From a virus: 64,000 bases of DNA. The translations under genes and the position numbers were made by a program. The notes under the pieces were generated by a model. The model saw nothing but the letters and a program-made list of their open reading frames with translations, searched no databases and was not told where the DNA came from. Of the stretch, positions 48,301 through 54,372 are shown piece after piece. Numbering within the stretch: the stretch's first letter is position 1; every line of letters starts with the position of its first letter. Location: positions 124,001 through 188,000 of IMG/VR virus record IMGVR_UViG_3300023278_002893; one strand, given 5' to 3'.

Positions 48301-50029
48301 GCATCTGCTTACTAAACCCAGCACCACCTGCCAAGAGTTCGGCTACGGGCCTGGTCTGGACTTTACCTTGGACAGCCCCTCCCTCCGACAGACCACCAAG
48401 AGACTTAGCCATGTCAGCTGCGGCCTCCTCGGTGAGTCCAATCATGGAAACCACGTCGGCACCTGCGGCAACAAACTTACCGGAAGCGCGTGTCATGTCG
48501 TGGAGAATAGCAGCTATCTCACCGAGCTTACCAGCATCGGTGTCATGTTTCATTATCTTCTCGGTCTGTTTCTTGGAGGGGGTCCATTGAAGTTGGGACT
48601 CTCCCCCCTTTATAAACTGACCCATAGATTGATGTTTCTCATATCTAGACGCATCCCCGCCAATTCTCTTTCTAATCATCGAACGCGTCATCTGAACAGC
48701 AGTTTCTTGGGACCTGCCTGCTCTTCTGGCAATTACTTTAAGTTCACCCTCAACACCCTCCAGGGCGTGAGTAATACTATCAAGCCTTGTTACGTTGTTT
48801 CCCTGAATCTTAAGAACACTACCTATTATCTTCTCTGAACCCGCACCTGTCTTAATGGTAGGGACGGAACCAGGAGCCACGCGTACATCCCCAGGAGAGG
48901 GCAACCCCAGAGCAGCCTGAAGATTTTTACCTTTGAAACTAGGTAAAGCTGTTTCTATATCCTTACCTAAACGAACAAGAGCTTTGGATACCGTCTTAGC
49001 AGTCTGTTCTGCCTGTGCTTGGTAGTCAACTCGACCCTGCGTCCCACGGGGAGGTGAAGTTCTAGCCTCCTCCCTCTTAACGGTAGCCTGCTTAGTTCCC
49101 CTGCTGTCTATTTTAGGAACACCAGTAACAGACCGGGTCTGGGGAGTAACCAAACTACTATCTCTCCGGCCTCCCGTTTCACTACGAGTAGTTCTATCTC
49201 TTTGGATATTTCTGTTGGTGGCGCCCGCAGCGGGTTGGTTTTTGATAGTCTGTCTGGGGTCTCTCTGCGCTTTTCCAGCTCCAGAACCAACAATGCCGCC
49301 AGTCAGCGCGGCTCCCTGCTTATTTATCTTAGAGATAAATCGGGATCGCGCTGCGGCGGCAGTTCTTTCAGCGGCGGTCGAAGCTTCAATCGCCTTTATA
49401 TTATCTAAAGTAGCTTTTCTTTTGCGCTCCTCCAGTCTTACATTCTGCTCCAGGATACGACTAACTTTAGCCTGGGCACGTTGTAATTTCCTGGAAGTCT
49501 CAGTAGATTTATCACCTGCTTTTATTTCACGCGCAAGAGACTGGGCCCTCTTCTCAGCGGCTACGGCTGCTTTCTCGATACGCGCAACCCGTCCTGCTAA
49601 ACCTGATTCTATTTTACCTAGAGTCTTGTCACTCTTAGAAGAGGACGCCTGTGCGGCAGTTCCAGCGCGCGATGGTGTAGATTTTACAGGTGTGGAAACT
49701 TGTGTCTTAGACTGGCGCTGCGACTTATTAAGTGCAGCAGTTAGAGAAGATAAAGCAGATGTCATTTCTTTGGTAGACGCTTCAAAGCTCTTGAATTCAG
49801 ACCTAAGTACTTTACGTACATCCTTGGCAAAGTCTGCGCCCTTGACGCCTGTAGCCCCAGCTGCAGCTTTAACTGATCCAGAACTAGGACCGATAGCTCC
49901 AAGATTAACACCTTTAAGTGCGTTCTGGGTAGCGGACTTAACGGCTTTCTTTATTTGACCTTCTAGACCTTTGATACTAGTCTGATCAAGTTCTAGATCT
50001 ATACCAATCTTAAACTTTTCTTCTACCAA
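36365..50029 (-). CDS. giant tape measure protein fused to a single-chain RNA polymerase and a zincin metallopeptidase (4554 aa)
   Basis: The start is TTG with GGAGG about 10 nt upstream. Order from N to C: charged coiled-coil/low-complexity region (about 1-330); RNA polymerase two-barrel core (about 620-1520); HExxH metallopeptidase region (about 1800-1970); TP901-type tape measure domain (about 2465-2835); one strongly hydrophobic segment (about 2930-2955); long helical coiled coils; and a Ser/Thr/Ala-rich helical tail (about 4290-4554). Polymerase residues: E631-D632, K722, K730, R1306, D1404-F-D-G-D1408. Zincin residues: H1858-E-x-x-H1862, with candidate third ligands E1953 or E1957/E1958. 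It lies between the assembly-chaperone-position genes and the hub gene, as tape measures do. The inferred role is to set tail length and to enter the cell with the DNA, carrying an RNA polymerase. Giant virion proteins with RNA polymerase domains are known in crAss-like phages; the fusion to a TP901 tape measure is the unusual part. Confidence 0.88.
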   Translation of the reverse strand: MVEEKFKIGIDLELDQTSIKGLEGQIKKAVKSATQNALKGVNLGAIGPSSGSVKAAAGATGVKGADFAKDVRKVLRSEFKSFEASTKEMTSALSSLTAALNKSQRQSKTQVSTPVKSTPSRAGTAAQASSSKSDKTLGKIESGLAGRVARIEKAAVAAEKRAQSLAREIKAGDKSTETSRKLQRAQAKVSRILEQNVRLEERKRKATLDNIKAIEASTAAERTAAAARSRFISKINKQGAALTGGIVGSGAGKAQRDPRQTIKNQPAAGATNRNIQRDRTTRSETGGRRDSSLVTPQTRSVTGVPKIDSRGTKQATVKREEARTSPPRGTQGRVDYQAQAEQTAKTVSKALVRLGKDIETALPSFKGKNLQAALGLPSPGDVRVAPGSVPTIKTGAGSEKIIGSVLKIQGNNVTRLDSITHALEGVEGELKVIARRAGRSQETAVQMTRSMIRKRIGGDASRYEKHQSMGQFIKGGESQLQWTPSKKQTEKIMKHDTDAGKLGEIAAILHDMTRASGKFVAAGADVVSMIGLTEEAAADMAKSLGGLSEGGAVQGKVQTRPVAELLAGGAGFSKQMRTNFMKGFAKVEGGEMPDIVSPLMKQLLKQGQISASSLNFKTAAVSQKHIPELHEDQILMRASAAKRAGMYKEDKETVSNLSEDLVVGMGLQKGQKLGIDAAGKDIEFNLKGSYAEIKELKQVFRNGRKMFEIVFDEFNAATTGSKFSTFAGSKSIAKVVSDESMAKFGAGKDTDVITSAEGFIRRADLQDIIAMISTSMASGGKVAAQTIFDKITGAMKATPGLEMAPAARAVGKELGLDPESAFEKTSGALAAGGIGKVLTGRLAWNRIEKEGQTGESIERDRFIDPVAMKALEQRAETLSFAMAAQNKSSKHVISAQDDYRKMLLSMSGAGASVVSNLKKMKPEDFSPMPGGFAEPDMMKGTLADPEFQKQAFSMMLPKKGGGQEELFIPGMGKAVGQRDVRTTEEGLADPSKLTRLLEKLRQQSMNIKGGRGELTPRDSEAAHRESAEFLTKRMNQQISDIKKAGPDTDEGKSMVKEFKNTFMPLVKAMKGLGMKSGIQYFGRGGRIETNRQSAEDYVGGGKGDVAQINRMRDVLGFRAENKKTGSIASTGGLFKSLDLVEAALKRVGTASAEDPAFTEKQWERQDQVKGQLLQEVTSQGFGRTSGTPAFEESRKVAQTRGSGLANAQYSKAIEYAVDMSSEIKRAERHLKALGKAGADTSDALEALDRMKSLQVTKDVLPRDGILLSKKDYATMRSLAKKQAKAMGQKLSGKDLDKVMERGMHLRDPVTGGASQQIVKIMEDKTGRLPEGKMGVPGTFAMSSTEDAQKVKKPFEDLRASSMKVIKANNGLGPAADKARKNLGIANRAIYEFTNAFHSATMNLDFDGDATKLFGAMTIESAHAMKTAKEIYLQTGFSMQSAMRNIIGSIETADQDYSSLEGANEAFGAIAKRPDAYKAAVAMPDSAETEREQTLALTGGKLSVGLLSDVFNIFYNAVVGGAKMSGDAFATASDYIMMNINESLAAKSGSGNMAGPQDLVKSLSSGPSGMARIIAGMDAGGGDTFGKMGRYNKQMFAEMEPMLRSQDPAALTQTALEEGVLKEGQGLDKGNYEKVIQQLLDKMDLRGQLKRMQEMLEENARQAMIDKGASPSSAAEYVRQRTTKTAQNQGKIEGLDPREIIPESYALSRRKGTREMEGLPLEDRASKILNTLFSDTAQALKGGVDLEEDPGKPIAVGKEIVDKLSAWIANIKQMYGVVSDELFIASGLDPKKVAGVYREKPGTAPGEGKISVGATSRMKPLEMALKMLGRIDAGEIPTTAKGIEFVTQAISNMGATLAHENIHKSAKTVRSGINEISASLVDGGTAIGQAAPLILKAANQLTMVGRNADKLKLLSKIRRESGGGAEVSGIGNLKEFAGKTADEAIQAQGTKYFEMVAEELLAHLTNPSKWMEIFGDIPDEVQKALMKMFSELDEAVGGISGNILKQAGGMIASVTKTHGQTVRGEAQDKIRSAGGYPGAELNRKLSDELILFDQALKEARNNLKLVAGERKGGRTRTAGPISFPGENISGMEVPAESMRLMLSEMGQEGGVDPARMADMKKIYQETAFGYKKGLKDVGEDAGGGGRRGNEAYLSAMQEFQAAELQMYINKGKGLQEMIKQVRDSGAADTPEFAELLEHFNNTIQQMYAVLGQTKLPGTFKQTGIAMGRSGAMLPTAADELRIQPGKSAWSDIIKQSAGRGESKEKFGGLGETLMSAKDQIEAGISKTKVWTQIWDELAQSPETLVENLGKVSSILKAMSSLMGTISGPDSEQVNILKAMADMANKAHKAYEKLGTVPRTTEEHARAAADSRPIQAAATGGMDLKASYDKQRRDIEAQAEQWGKQLTAMHKQGFKPIGGNRISKEGSFPIVDQESNTVLEKLTMSARRFGDEYVVSLTNAGSAAKEFTGHMRNSLRRVVQWGFATGIVYGTIRAFRQMVTVITEVETKVTALKKVMDTSVTNFERMQDSASDFASEFGIGIEDVLDGMVVYGQQGLKMNKIMERTRATMLAVNVTTLTSVEATEALTAAHKVFGDSVSGSAEFVDAWAAVAARHAITAKDLADAVKRSGAAAQVAGVGFEDFMGVVTAIGAVTRQSGKEVATSTKFMFRAMRRPTAQKELGKMGVGSMEVGGDFKPAMGILKELAGSWDGMTRAQQVNLAQAMAGIRHYNSFIVLMNNFDEALLASADAANSQGFAMRKNRLAMQTFTKNVTVLKESVKGLVLEFGKTGLGLATGAIQSVSKLVGLVGDLHPMIMKSTMGAVAMGLAFHKAADLIADTMDVFSGNEVSTTGGGRSSTFKLLSGIKSSAKTGWDAAGAGTGRTEEMTKFASTAHLTRRAVDGLGNSLLGTSLVTKLAEKGFLGATVAQKGFSAAMVTSVGAAAILTVVAALGGAYMAYQKASQSAKDYEQSVEEVMGRSEDAASTLRSQSVNADRLALSFIKVGKAQEAMADDAAMSTALGEGRFKGAATAAQTYNNMMADIGNSMASLDPTKVQGISDSGDYILGIDSNFKSLTVSALDAQNAITTAFKVDVISKFAEELTTAEGILDNMKQGFAKFANFATGGMAGANEDQSGMGKLRDTRKEIQKLSKIMNEQAKSGEYSLVNQSRMNELVAQEGAEREAVLATANEMKRVFESIPEFGDLESAMGSITPQLQSQINDAAEAGAFGRGATGSSVMTQFMGKQSGLGGVLDYQNTQSSGLIANAFLSRGIGATSGSGAVTGSAGAPVKAGQMAVISQAAADLKTGGVTTLFSSLEEGTEKAIWQFRTSTGALSSVMGTELEGVVKELEKADVAHHFMTWTKKEVDAAEAHTKKIMTMQYSGAMAGVRIPTGGMPNLGPASEKELSVEQRVMRSLPEDMQRLADIQSEFNALTKEYGEDLLTDVEGTYKRQASSGKALKVVTQEVLQLATTLQKEGFFLSVLGNYQKMQEKLNITLKDAATAAADYERAEANKNKFITGSGGAMKGMGAVPSIDLGKSFKELSGLEKLAVAVPEFAKLLRGTAGTSDKRNRDLDTLNKIEKQMSDFETSVTDMAKAGDSMTSEQKKRLAGSGEKTSAGQLEMIRGMNKLADDFTDIGGRQLSVQNSMLEALHELTYIQSLPEGDRAEAFASVMSKKSFKEKTSAFGEVLGGGAMNDVFKKVLNIIPDADGNLRAGANAPSHPQMKNIVALMNGMQQFEGRGMIDVPLSDTADGQPTQQFWSQKDLQSNLADRMAEVFENDGKAASGLTTEMIKSSSPQDMSKAKAAKQLKASKDLDAAKAKSIQWENSVRASHLEAQAKAIKALEDSNNKLQADIPAIRLADAAINFATTLNDMVRDFEKADSQIINKIDSDLDGPMARVGQAGFRTSFENKRRDIEKQFGSGGRTTLADMRAKKQALKDVDFDEKEAVIQQKQSIETTALRSQQQKAERVRSTLADVMFDPGQSDDLKAKAQKYFDILGEELATSEQATKKGRDDKLFFKGLPSLEGLSKFAGSITQEAQDLSKKAARQAGVEDMATGMIPTNAILTTSVGLQREQLSALETLTNKAADPTSGIRMGASAIPAPGGVATSGPETIKNKWNEQELAAMVAGPGTKSTGPTLGLSMQGGFGTKPPTAGTFAQLAGGRPGESTYTGQLKAADRGSELTAGEKQISAMRIIQKGIDSGEHVYRGRESGVLSSTELAGTGTVNLNAGMRRINPMVGLTNNNLAAEANASARFGDDAASPSNVIRKEDGSAPGTRDDPADRVTRGGTGDGGSSEALSALNDSIASLNEVIGGLASQGVTLPESFSSDIASIGSDITEALGETLTVTIDGEPAVTVSNIDELAVAATEAATGAAGADITALGVRVDAVEGLTDTSGPLNESILALEEDVSTLESKQTLTTSNLDALTLEVSTFSTTIELATTTSQAASESATLATEASSSATSAAATATTVATAATENVSVLAEQITDLSTAVGDNKQGIEAEVRQINTEITTAETARKSDKQLLGEIGQRASTALTQASQALSLAQAGRGN
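41525..42637 (-). other. TP901-type tape measure domain
   Basis: Residues about 2465-2835 show the classic pattern of the TP901/PhageMin tail tape measure family. A basic amphipathic start (R-N-S-L-R-R-V-V-Q-W-G-F) is followed by a hydrophobic helix and V-E-T-K-V-T-A-L-K-K-V. Then come M-Q-D-S-A-S-D-F-A-S-E-F-G, Ala-rich helices with V-A-A-R-H-A-I-T, A-D-A-V-K-R-S-G-A-A-A and A-T-S-T-K-F-M-F-R-A-M, and finally the R-H-Y-N-S-F and K-N-R-L-A-M-Q-T-F-T-K helices. This domain fixes the identity of the long protein as a tape measure. Confidence 0.85.
44120..44632 (-). other. zincin (HExxH) metallopeptidase region inside the tape measure protein
   Basis: A-H1858-E-N-I-H1862 is an exact HExxH zinc-binding motif at the end of a helix. 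About 95 residues later comes F-E1953-M-V-A-E1957-E1958-L-L-A-H, a helix of the kind that supplies the third zinc ligand in gluzincin-type phage polyvalent-protein peptidases. The preceding G-K-I-S-V-G-A-T-S strand is also usual for such domains. It lies between the polymerase core and the tape measure domain, so it could cut the polyprotein and release the polymerase, or open host cell envelope proteins. Both ideas are inference. Confidence 0.7.
45470..48172 (-). other. RNA polymerase two-barrel catalytic core inside the tape measure protein
   Basis: H-E-D-Q-I-L-M at residues 630-636 matches the Y/F-E-D-(A/S)-I-L motif of bacterial beta. G-S-K722-F-S-T-F-A-G-S-K730 matches beta G-D-K-M-A-G-R-H-G-N-K with the same 8-residue lysine spacing. 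It is followed by S-D-E-S-M, T-D-V-I-T and R-R-A-D-L, like D-M-P, V-D-I-V-L and S-R-M-N-I. Further on, L-R1306-D-P-V-T-G resembles the NTP-contacting N-R-A-P-T, and M-N-L-D-F-D-G-D at 1401-1408 is the beta'-type N-A-D-F-D-G-D metal-binding loop. A K1500-L-S-V-G motif follows. The order beta-barrel then beta'-barrel on one chain is that of YonO-like and crAss-like phage polymerases. The polymerase assignment rests on motif order and spacing. Confidence 0.85.
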
Positions 50030-50056
50030 TTGTCCGTGTCCTCCACCGTTAGATTA

Positions 50057-51145
50057 TCATCTAGAGCCGCCCCTCATGGCAGACTTAGACTTAGCCCTTG
50101 AGCGTCTGTTCCTAGAACGACGACTATTAGGGTTAATAACTTCCACCTCTGAGGTTCCTTCAGCGATCTTTAGTCTTTCTTCACTATACGCTAATTTCAT
50201 ATACTCAGGATGGGATGGTGTGATAATCAACTCCTCGCCTCTCTCCCATGCGTTTAACTTACCGCCCTTATTGCCTCCTCGACCTGCTGCCTTTCCTTCT
50301 GTCTTTTCCTGTTCTCTATTCTTAAAGTAATCACCCATGTACTCATCAAGCTTCTCGTCATCTTCTATTATTTCTTGAGAAGGCTGATCGTCTGGGAGCA
50401 TCTCATAAATGGACTGGTAATAATTACTCCAATATAAGAGAGACATTTGATCGGGGGTCAGGTCCAACAATCCATCTTGGAATAACTGCTGACCCATCTT
50501 AGTAGCTGCAGTGTATCTTATACGCCACAGACTATGACGCGCTAAAAAGCGAATGGATTTGGAGGGCAACCCCACGTTAAATTTAGTAAAGTTTTCAAAA
50601 AGAGAAGCTCTCAAATCATGTCGAGTCTCGTCTTCAAATTCCTTAAAAGTATCCCAAAAACGTTCTCCAGTTACTGCGTAAGTGGAAGCCCAGGTCAAGA
50701 ATATAAAAGACTCCTCGTCCGCCTTCCTCTCCTGCGAAAGATAAAGAATATTATGAACCTTATTCTGAAGCGGCGCTGCTTGATCTTGGAGGCGCTCTAT
50801 GTTTTCCTGGATCTGATCTTTACGGGCATCAATTGATGTCATCTCCAGAACAGACGTCTGGGCCTCGATCTTCTCCTGTATCTCTTTCAGCGTATCCTTA
50901 TCTTCTTGAGTAGTTACCTTTTCAGACAACCCCTCTGCTTCTTCGAGAGTGGGAAGACCTTCCTCCTGCGCTGTGAGCAAAGCCTTGTCTCTCATATAGC
51001 GACTGAGAAGTAAATCTTGCGCTTTAGGAAAACAAAATATTATAAATTCTACTCCTCCAATGTAGTCTAGACGGGTAAGACGTTTGTTGGAAATTATAGA
51101 ATCAAGCAAAGCCTCTATTTCCTGAAAAGGAAGCTCCTCAATCAT
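50057..51145 (-). CDS. tail assembly protein with Arg-rich C-terminus, 362 aa
   Basis: The ATG follows the stop of the previous gene almost directly (TAATAATG), suggesting coupled translation. The product is helical with a coiled coil around residues 75-135 and aromatic-rich helices in the middle (F-L-T-W-A-S-T-Y, L-L-Y-W-S-N-Y-Y-Q-S). The last ~25 residues are extremely basic (R-R-S-R-N-R-R-S-R-A-K-S-K-S). It lies immediately before the tape measure gene, the position of tail assembly chaperones. The basic tail may contact the tape measure or nucleic acid; this is inference. Confidence 0.65.
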   Translation of the reverse strand: MIEELPFQEIEALLDSIISNKRLTRLDYIGGVEFIIFCFPKAQDLLLSRYMRDKALLTAQEEGLPTLEEAEGLSEKVTTQEDKDTLKEIQEKIEAQTSVLEMTSIDARKDQIQENIERLQDQAAPLQNKVHNILYLSQERKADEESFIFLTWASTYAVTGERFWDTFKEFEDETRHDLRASLFENFTKFNVGLPSKSIRFLARHSLWRIRYTAATKMGQQLFQDGLLDLTPDQMSLLYWSNYYQSIYEMLPDDQPSQEIIEDDEKLDEYMGDYFKNREQEKTEGKAAGRGGNKGGKLNAWERGEELIITPSHPEYMKLAYSEERLKIAEGTSEVEVINPNSRRSRNRRSRAKSKSAMRGGSR

Positions 51146-51147
51146 TA

Positions 51148-52020
51148 TTAAGCCTTGGGAGTTTCCTCAGGAGCGGGCTCTTCCTTCTTCTTTCGAGGAC
51201 GTCCTCGCTTCTTAGGTGCCGGCTTCACAGCAGCGGCTTTCTTCTTAGGAGCTTTCTTCTTCTTTGGTTTCGCATCTACTGCGTCCAAAGATAGCTCCTC
51301 AGAAGTATCTTCCTCCACGTCAGCGTCAGCATCAGGATTTTCCTCTTCTGCTTCTGCTCTTGCAGTGTCAATGGCACGGGTTAGTCTATCCTGTGCTATG
51401 TCTCTAAGAGCAGACTGCTCAGGGGTATTCTCTAGGAAATTACTTTCTAATCCCTGAATCCAAAGCATGACTTCGAATCTGGACTTTACGGAAAGTGCGG
51501 AGTTCTCTTCATTCTGGTAAGAATCAAAGTCTTCCCAAAGAACAGAACCATCCTTCTCCTGGACAATACGGGATGTTAGATACTCGTTACGGGCGTCGTC
51601 TGCCAGATTCTCACAGGTGTTTCCCATAGGACCATTCACCTGCTGGTTAAGAGAAAACAACTCGTCGCGCAATCTAGCTATCTCAAGTGCTAGTCCCTCA
51701 CGTTCTAGTTCGGGGGCGGTATCACTAACGTTTTCTAGTTTAAATAGTTCGGAAGCTAGTCCGATCCTGGTACTCTCCACCTTCATCGCGTAGTCCTCGG
51801 AAAGAATACCCTTCTCTCTTAGAACATCCACCATCTGTGCTTGGGTAAGAAACCCATCTACGATGGCTTGGTTATAAATCTTAGAGTATTGCCAGTCTGC
51901 CTTTCGAACATCAGCAGCGCTTGGCTGTGCGATGAAGAAAGAAACATCTTCACCCTCCACGGGTGCGGTAAATTCACGTCTAGAATCCAGAACGTCTTTA
52001 ACGTTTTTGGCAGTTGCCAT
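51148..52020 (-). CDS. tail assembly chaperone candidate with C-terminal AT-hook, 290 aa
   Basis: Residues 1-200 are mainly helical and acidic. The segment D-V-S-F-F-I-A-Q-P-S-A-A-D-V-R-K-A near the start is typical of tail assembly chaperone-like proteins that precede tape measures. An acidic stretch (about 215-240) is followed by a Lys/Ala/Pro-rich tail containing K-K-R-G-R-P-R-K-K-K at about 270-279. That is the R-G-R-P core of an AT-hook, which binds the minor groove of AT-rich DNA. A DNA-binding motif is unexpected in a tail gene. The next gene has its own ATG, so a programmed frameshift is not required. Confidence 0.68.
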   Translation of the reverse strand: MATAKNVKDVLDSRREFTAPVEGEDVSFFIAQPSAADVRKADWQYSKIYNQAIVDGFLTQAQMVDVLREKGILSEDYAMKVESTRIGLASELFKLENVSDTAPELEREGLALEIARLRDELFSLNQQVNGPMGNTCENLADDARNEYLTSRIVQEKDGSVLWEDFDSYQNEENSALSVKSRFEVMLWIQGLESNFLENTPEQSALRDIAQDRLTRAIDTARAEAEEENPDADADVEEDTSEELSLDAVDAKPKKKKAPKKKAAAVKPAPKKRGRPRKKKEEPAPEETPKA

Positions 52021-52039
52021 TTTATATTCTCCTTTTCCT

Positions 52040-52330
52040 TTAAGCCTTCCTATTTGAACCTATTACGGGACGCTGGATTTCAATAACGTCCTCATTAGTA
52101 GGAACAAATAGTACCCGGTAATACATGTCAAGGTTTTTCTTAACGTCACGCACCGCGTTATTTGCAGATCTAAGTACCTTAGATCGGACAATCTTATAAC
52201 GTTCAGGATCTCCAATTGCTACTTCAACAATGTTGAGGATCTCGTCGGCGCTTCCCAGAACATTAACCTCTACCTCTTTCTTTAGTTTGTCTCTGGACCT
52301 CTCCAGAACTACATCTTCCTGTGAATTCAT
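52040..52330 (-). CDS. small tail-region protein, 96 aa
   Basis: A charged, mostly helical protein (V-V-L-E-R-S-R-D-K-L-K-K-E-V, N-N-A-V-R-D-V-K-K-N-L) with a C-terminal strand pair (Y-R-V-L-F-V-P-T, V-I-E-I-Q-R-P-V-I). It sits between the tube gene, after a hairpin-rich gap, and the AT-hook protein. A minor tail protein or assembly factor is likely from position. The family is not recognised. Confidence 0.62.
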   Translation of the reverse strand: MNSQEDVVLERSRDKLKKEVEVNVLGSADEILNIVEVAIGDPERYKIVRSKVLRSANNAVRDVKKNLDMYYRVLFVPTNEDVIEIQRPVIGSNRKA

Positions 52331-52365
52331 TAGGTAGCATCTCCTTCCCTTTTAATCCTATTCCT

Positions 52366-52418
52366 CCGGAAAGATCCGGAAGTCTGGTTACTGCCCTAGG
52401 ATATACCCAGAACAGTAA
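52366..52418 (-). terminator. two hairpins after the tail tube gene
   Basis: TTACTG at 52388-52393 pairs with CAGTAA at 52413-52418. The two palindromic TCCGGA copies at 52366-52371 and 52376-52381 form a hairpin with a 4-nt loop. Both lie just after the tube stop codon. Neither is followed by a long U-run, so they may stabilise or process the mRNA or act as weak attenuators rather than full terminators. Confidence 0.45.
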
Positions 52419-52430
52419 TTAAGAATTGCC

Positions 52431-54311
52431 TTACGAAATTCGAGGTGCGTTCGGATTAATTTCGAATCCGGGGTCGGCGACGAGGTCACCAACATCAACT
52501 TCACCAAGAATGGCGAATACTCGATTGGTGCCTCGGAAACCGTAGGTCTGACTTGCATTCTCTCCAAGGGAGAGATTGAATGCTTCGTCAGTGATTCGAA
52601 GATCCTTAGCAAGGACCGTCTTCAACGGTCGCTCACGATGTGTGTTAGTCTTAGAAGGTACTGCGGGGATTTCCGTCGGCGAACCGGACGGATCACCATC
52701 AGGGTCTTCCGCGAGTCCATCATAATAATTGTATCGCGTTCCTCTCTGATAGTACTCATCTCCTACCATCTCACGAGTAACAACACGTCGTTCAGACCCA
52801 ACACCACCAGCTTCCTCATCAGTCTGCTGGTAAATAAGTACTGCGAGATCAAGTCGCTGGTTAGCAGTCATGAAGTCAAAGATGGAAATTTCGTCGGTGG
52901 TTAGAGCGGTAAAGCCTGCCTTCTTAGAAGCAAAGGTGGCATACTCAGTAAGATCACCAGCGGTGGTTTCCATCGTTACAGTAAATGGAATTGGGAATGT
53001 TAGGGATCGATCATAAGGCCTTAGATGCGAGAGTTCGAAAAGAGGCTCACGAGTGAGATCTGCAGCAATAGTCACAGATTGTACTCGAAGAGCAATCTCG
53101 CCATCGAGATCAAAACCAGGGCCTAGAACATCTTTATCAATGAGGTAAATCTCAACTTGACCCTGTCGGACCGCTCCGACGTCCTCTGGCTTAGCAGCGG
53201 GGTCAATTTCGATCGGTGAGAAATATTCAGCATCACGTCGCGTAGCCATGTTGGAAGCAGCTGCAGTACTATTTCTAGCGGTCTGCGTAGTTCCATCCAA
53301 CTGACTGAAGGTGCTTGCAAAAGCGTTTGCGGCGTAAATTACGAACAGGATATCACCAGCGGACTTTACGTCTCCGTTCAAAAAAGCAACGTTAGATGAA
53401 AGATCGGTGGGATCAAATAACTCATTCGTAGAACTGTCATATACATATTTACCCGCCGTTGCTGCTGCTCCCGCCTCTACTGGAACTTCGAAAGAAGTCA
53501 AAGTAGAGTTGTTGAAGTAGCGAACAGACGGAGTACCAAAGGAATCGAATCTTAAGAATGACAACTGACCAGTAGAGCGGGTCGAAACCAACTCGGGGAC
53601 GGTTGCGTTCTCATCGAGTCCAATGAACACGGACGCCGAGGCCTTATCGACCTTGAGTCCCGTTCCGCCAGTAACACCACTGTTGGCGTCGGTCTCACCA
53701 GCGGCATCTGCATACACAAATTCCTCATTTGAAACAAATTTACCATCATTGACAAACCAGAACTTAGAGTCTGTCTCTGCGCCGAAGTTCTCGGCAGCAT
53801 TTGCCCCAGCTGAATATGTCCATTCAATAGAATTGATGAACACACGAGGCAGGTACATCGTCTGATCAATTGCATCATTCGAAGTACCAAGAGAGCACTC
53901 GCTCTGGATTGGTGCCCAAATCTCAACAGCCGAACCTGTCTCGCAGCCGGAAAGACCAAAATCGGTCAGGGCAATACCATGATAATAAGCAATTTCTACT
54001 GCAGCGTCTCCAATACCACTTACAACGGTCAAGTGACCAGAAGCGGTAGTGGCACCTTTGTTAACAACACCGTCGAACTCAAGGTTCGCTAGGTGATAAA
54101 GATTAGACACTGAACCGAACTCGTCGGTCTCGAGGGTGACTGCGACAGTCGGGGAATCATCCACGACGTCGATGACTTTAAGCTGACCCAACTCGAAGAT
54201 ATCTTCAGTGTTGAAGGTCGTAGTAGAGCCAAAAGTCATCACCCGATACAGTACATTACCATTTGCCCATACCGAATTACTTGGATATATAATTCGATTT
54301 CGTCTTGCCAT
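52431..54311 (-). CDS. probable major tail tube protein (large, 626 aa)
   Basis: It occupies the tube position: directly after the neck/terminator genes and before the assembly and tape measure genes. The protein is beta-rich, with a long central region (about 130-420) of Gly/Ser/Thr/Asp-rich strands such as F-W-F-V-N-D-G-K-F-V-S-N-E-E-F. C-terminal segments with E-M-V-G-D-E-Y-Y-Q-R-G-T-R-Y and an ordered L-T-F-P-I-P-F-T-V-T-M-E-T strand follow. It is more than twice the length of many tube proteins, so extra surface domains are likely. Hairpins on both sides suggest separate expression control. There is no sheath-like neighbour. Confidence 0.55.
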   Translation of the reverse strand: MARRNRIIYPSNSVWANGNVLYRVMTFGSTTTFNTEDIFELGQLKVIDVVDDSPTVAVTLETDEFGSVSNLYHLANLEFDGVVNKGATTASGHLTVVSGIGDAAVEIAYYHGIALTDFGLSGCETGSAVEIWAPIQSECSLGTSNDAIDQTMYLPRVFINSIEWTYSAGANAAENFGAETDSKFWFVNDGKFVSNEEFVYADAAGETDANSGVTGGTGLKVDKASASVFIGLDENATVPELVSTRSTGQLSFLRFDSFGTPSVRYFNNSTLTSFEVPVEAGAAATAGKYVYDSSTNELFDPTDLSSNVAFLNGDVKSAGDILFVIYAANAFASTFSQLDGTTQTARNSTAAASNMATRRDAEYFSPIEIDPAAKPEDVGAVRQGQVEIYLIDKDVLGPGFDLDGEIALRVQSVTIAADLTREPLFELSHLRPYDRSLTFPIPFTVTMETTAGDLTEYATFASKKAGFTALTTDEISIFDFMTANQRLDLAVLIYQQTDEEAGGVGSERRVVTREMVGDEYYQRGTRYNYYDGLAEDPDGDPSGSPTEIPAVPSKTNTHRERPLKTVLAKDLRITDEAFNLSLGENASQTYGFRGTNRVFAILGEVDVGDLVADPGFEINPNAPRIS

Positions 54312-54372
54312 ATCAGGTCTTCCTCCTTTTACGAGAATTTATTTGCCACATCATTGGGGGTAAAGTGTGACA

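Noticed and set aside
49215-49958. Plus-strand open frame of 247 codons opposite the start of the tape measure gene
   Set aside because: It is a reverse-frame shadow of Ala/Lys/Arg-rich coiled-coil coding sequence without a credible start signal.
50057-52020. Programmed frameshift joining the two tail-assembly genes
   Set aside because: The second gene has its own ATG directly after the first stop (TAATAATG). The Lys-rich end has A-rich runs but no clear heptanucleotide slip site leading into the second frame.
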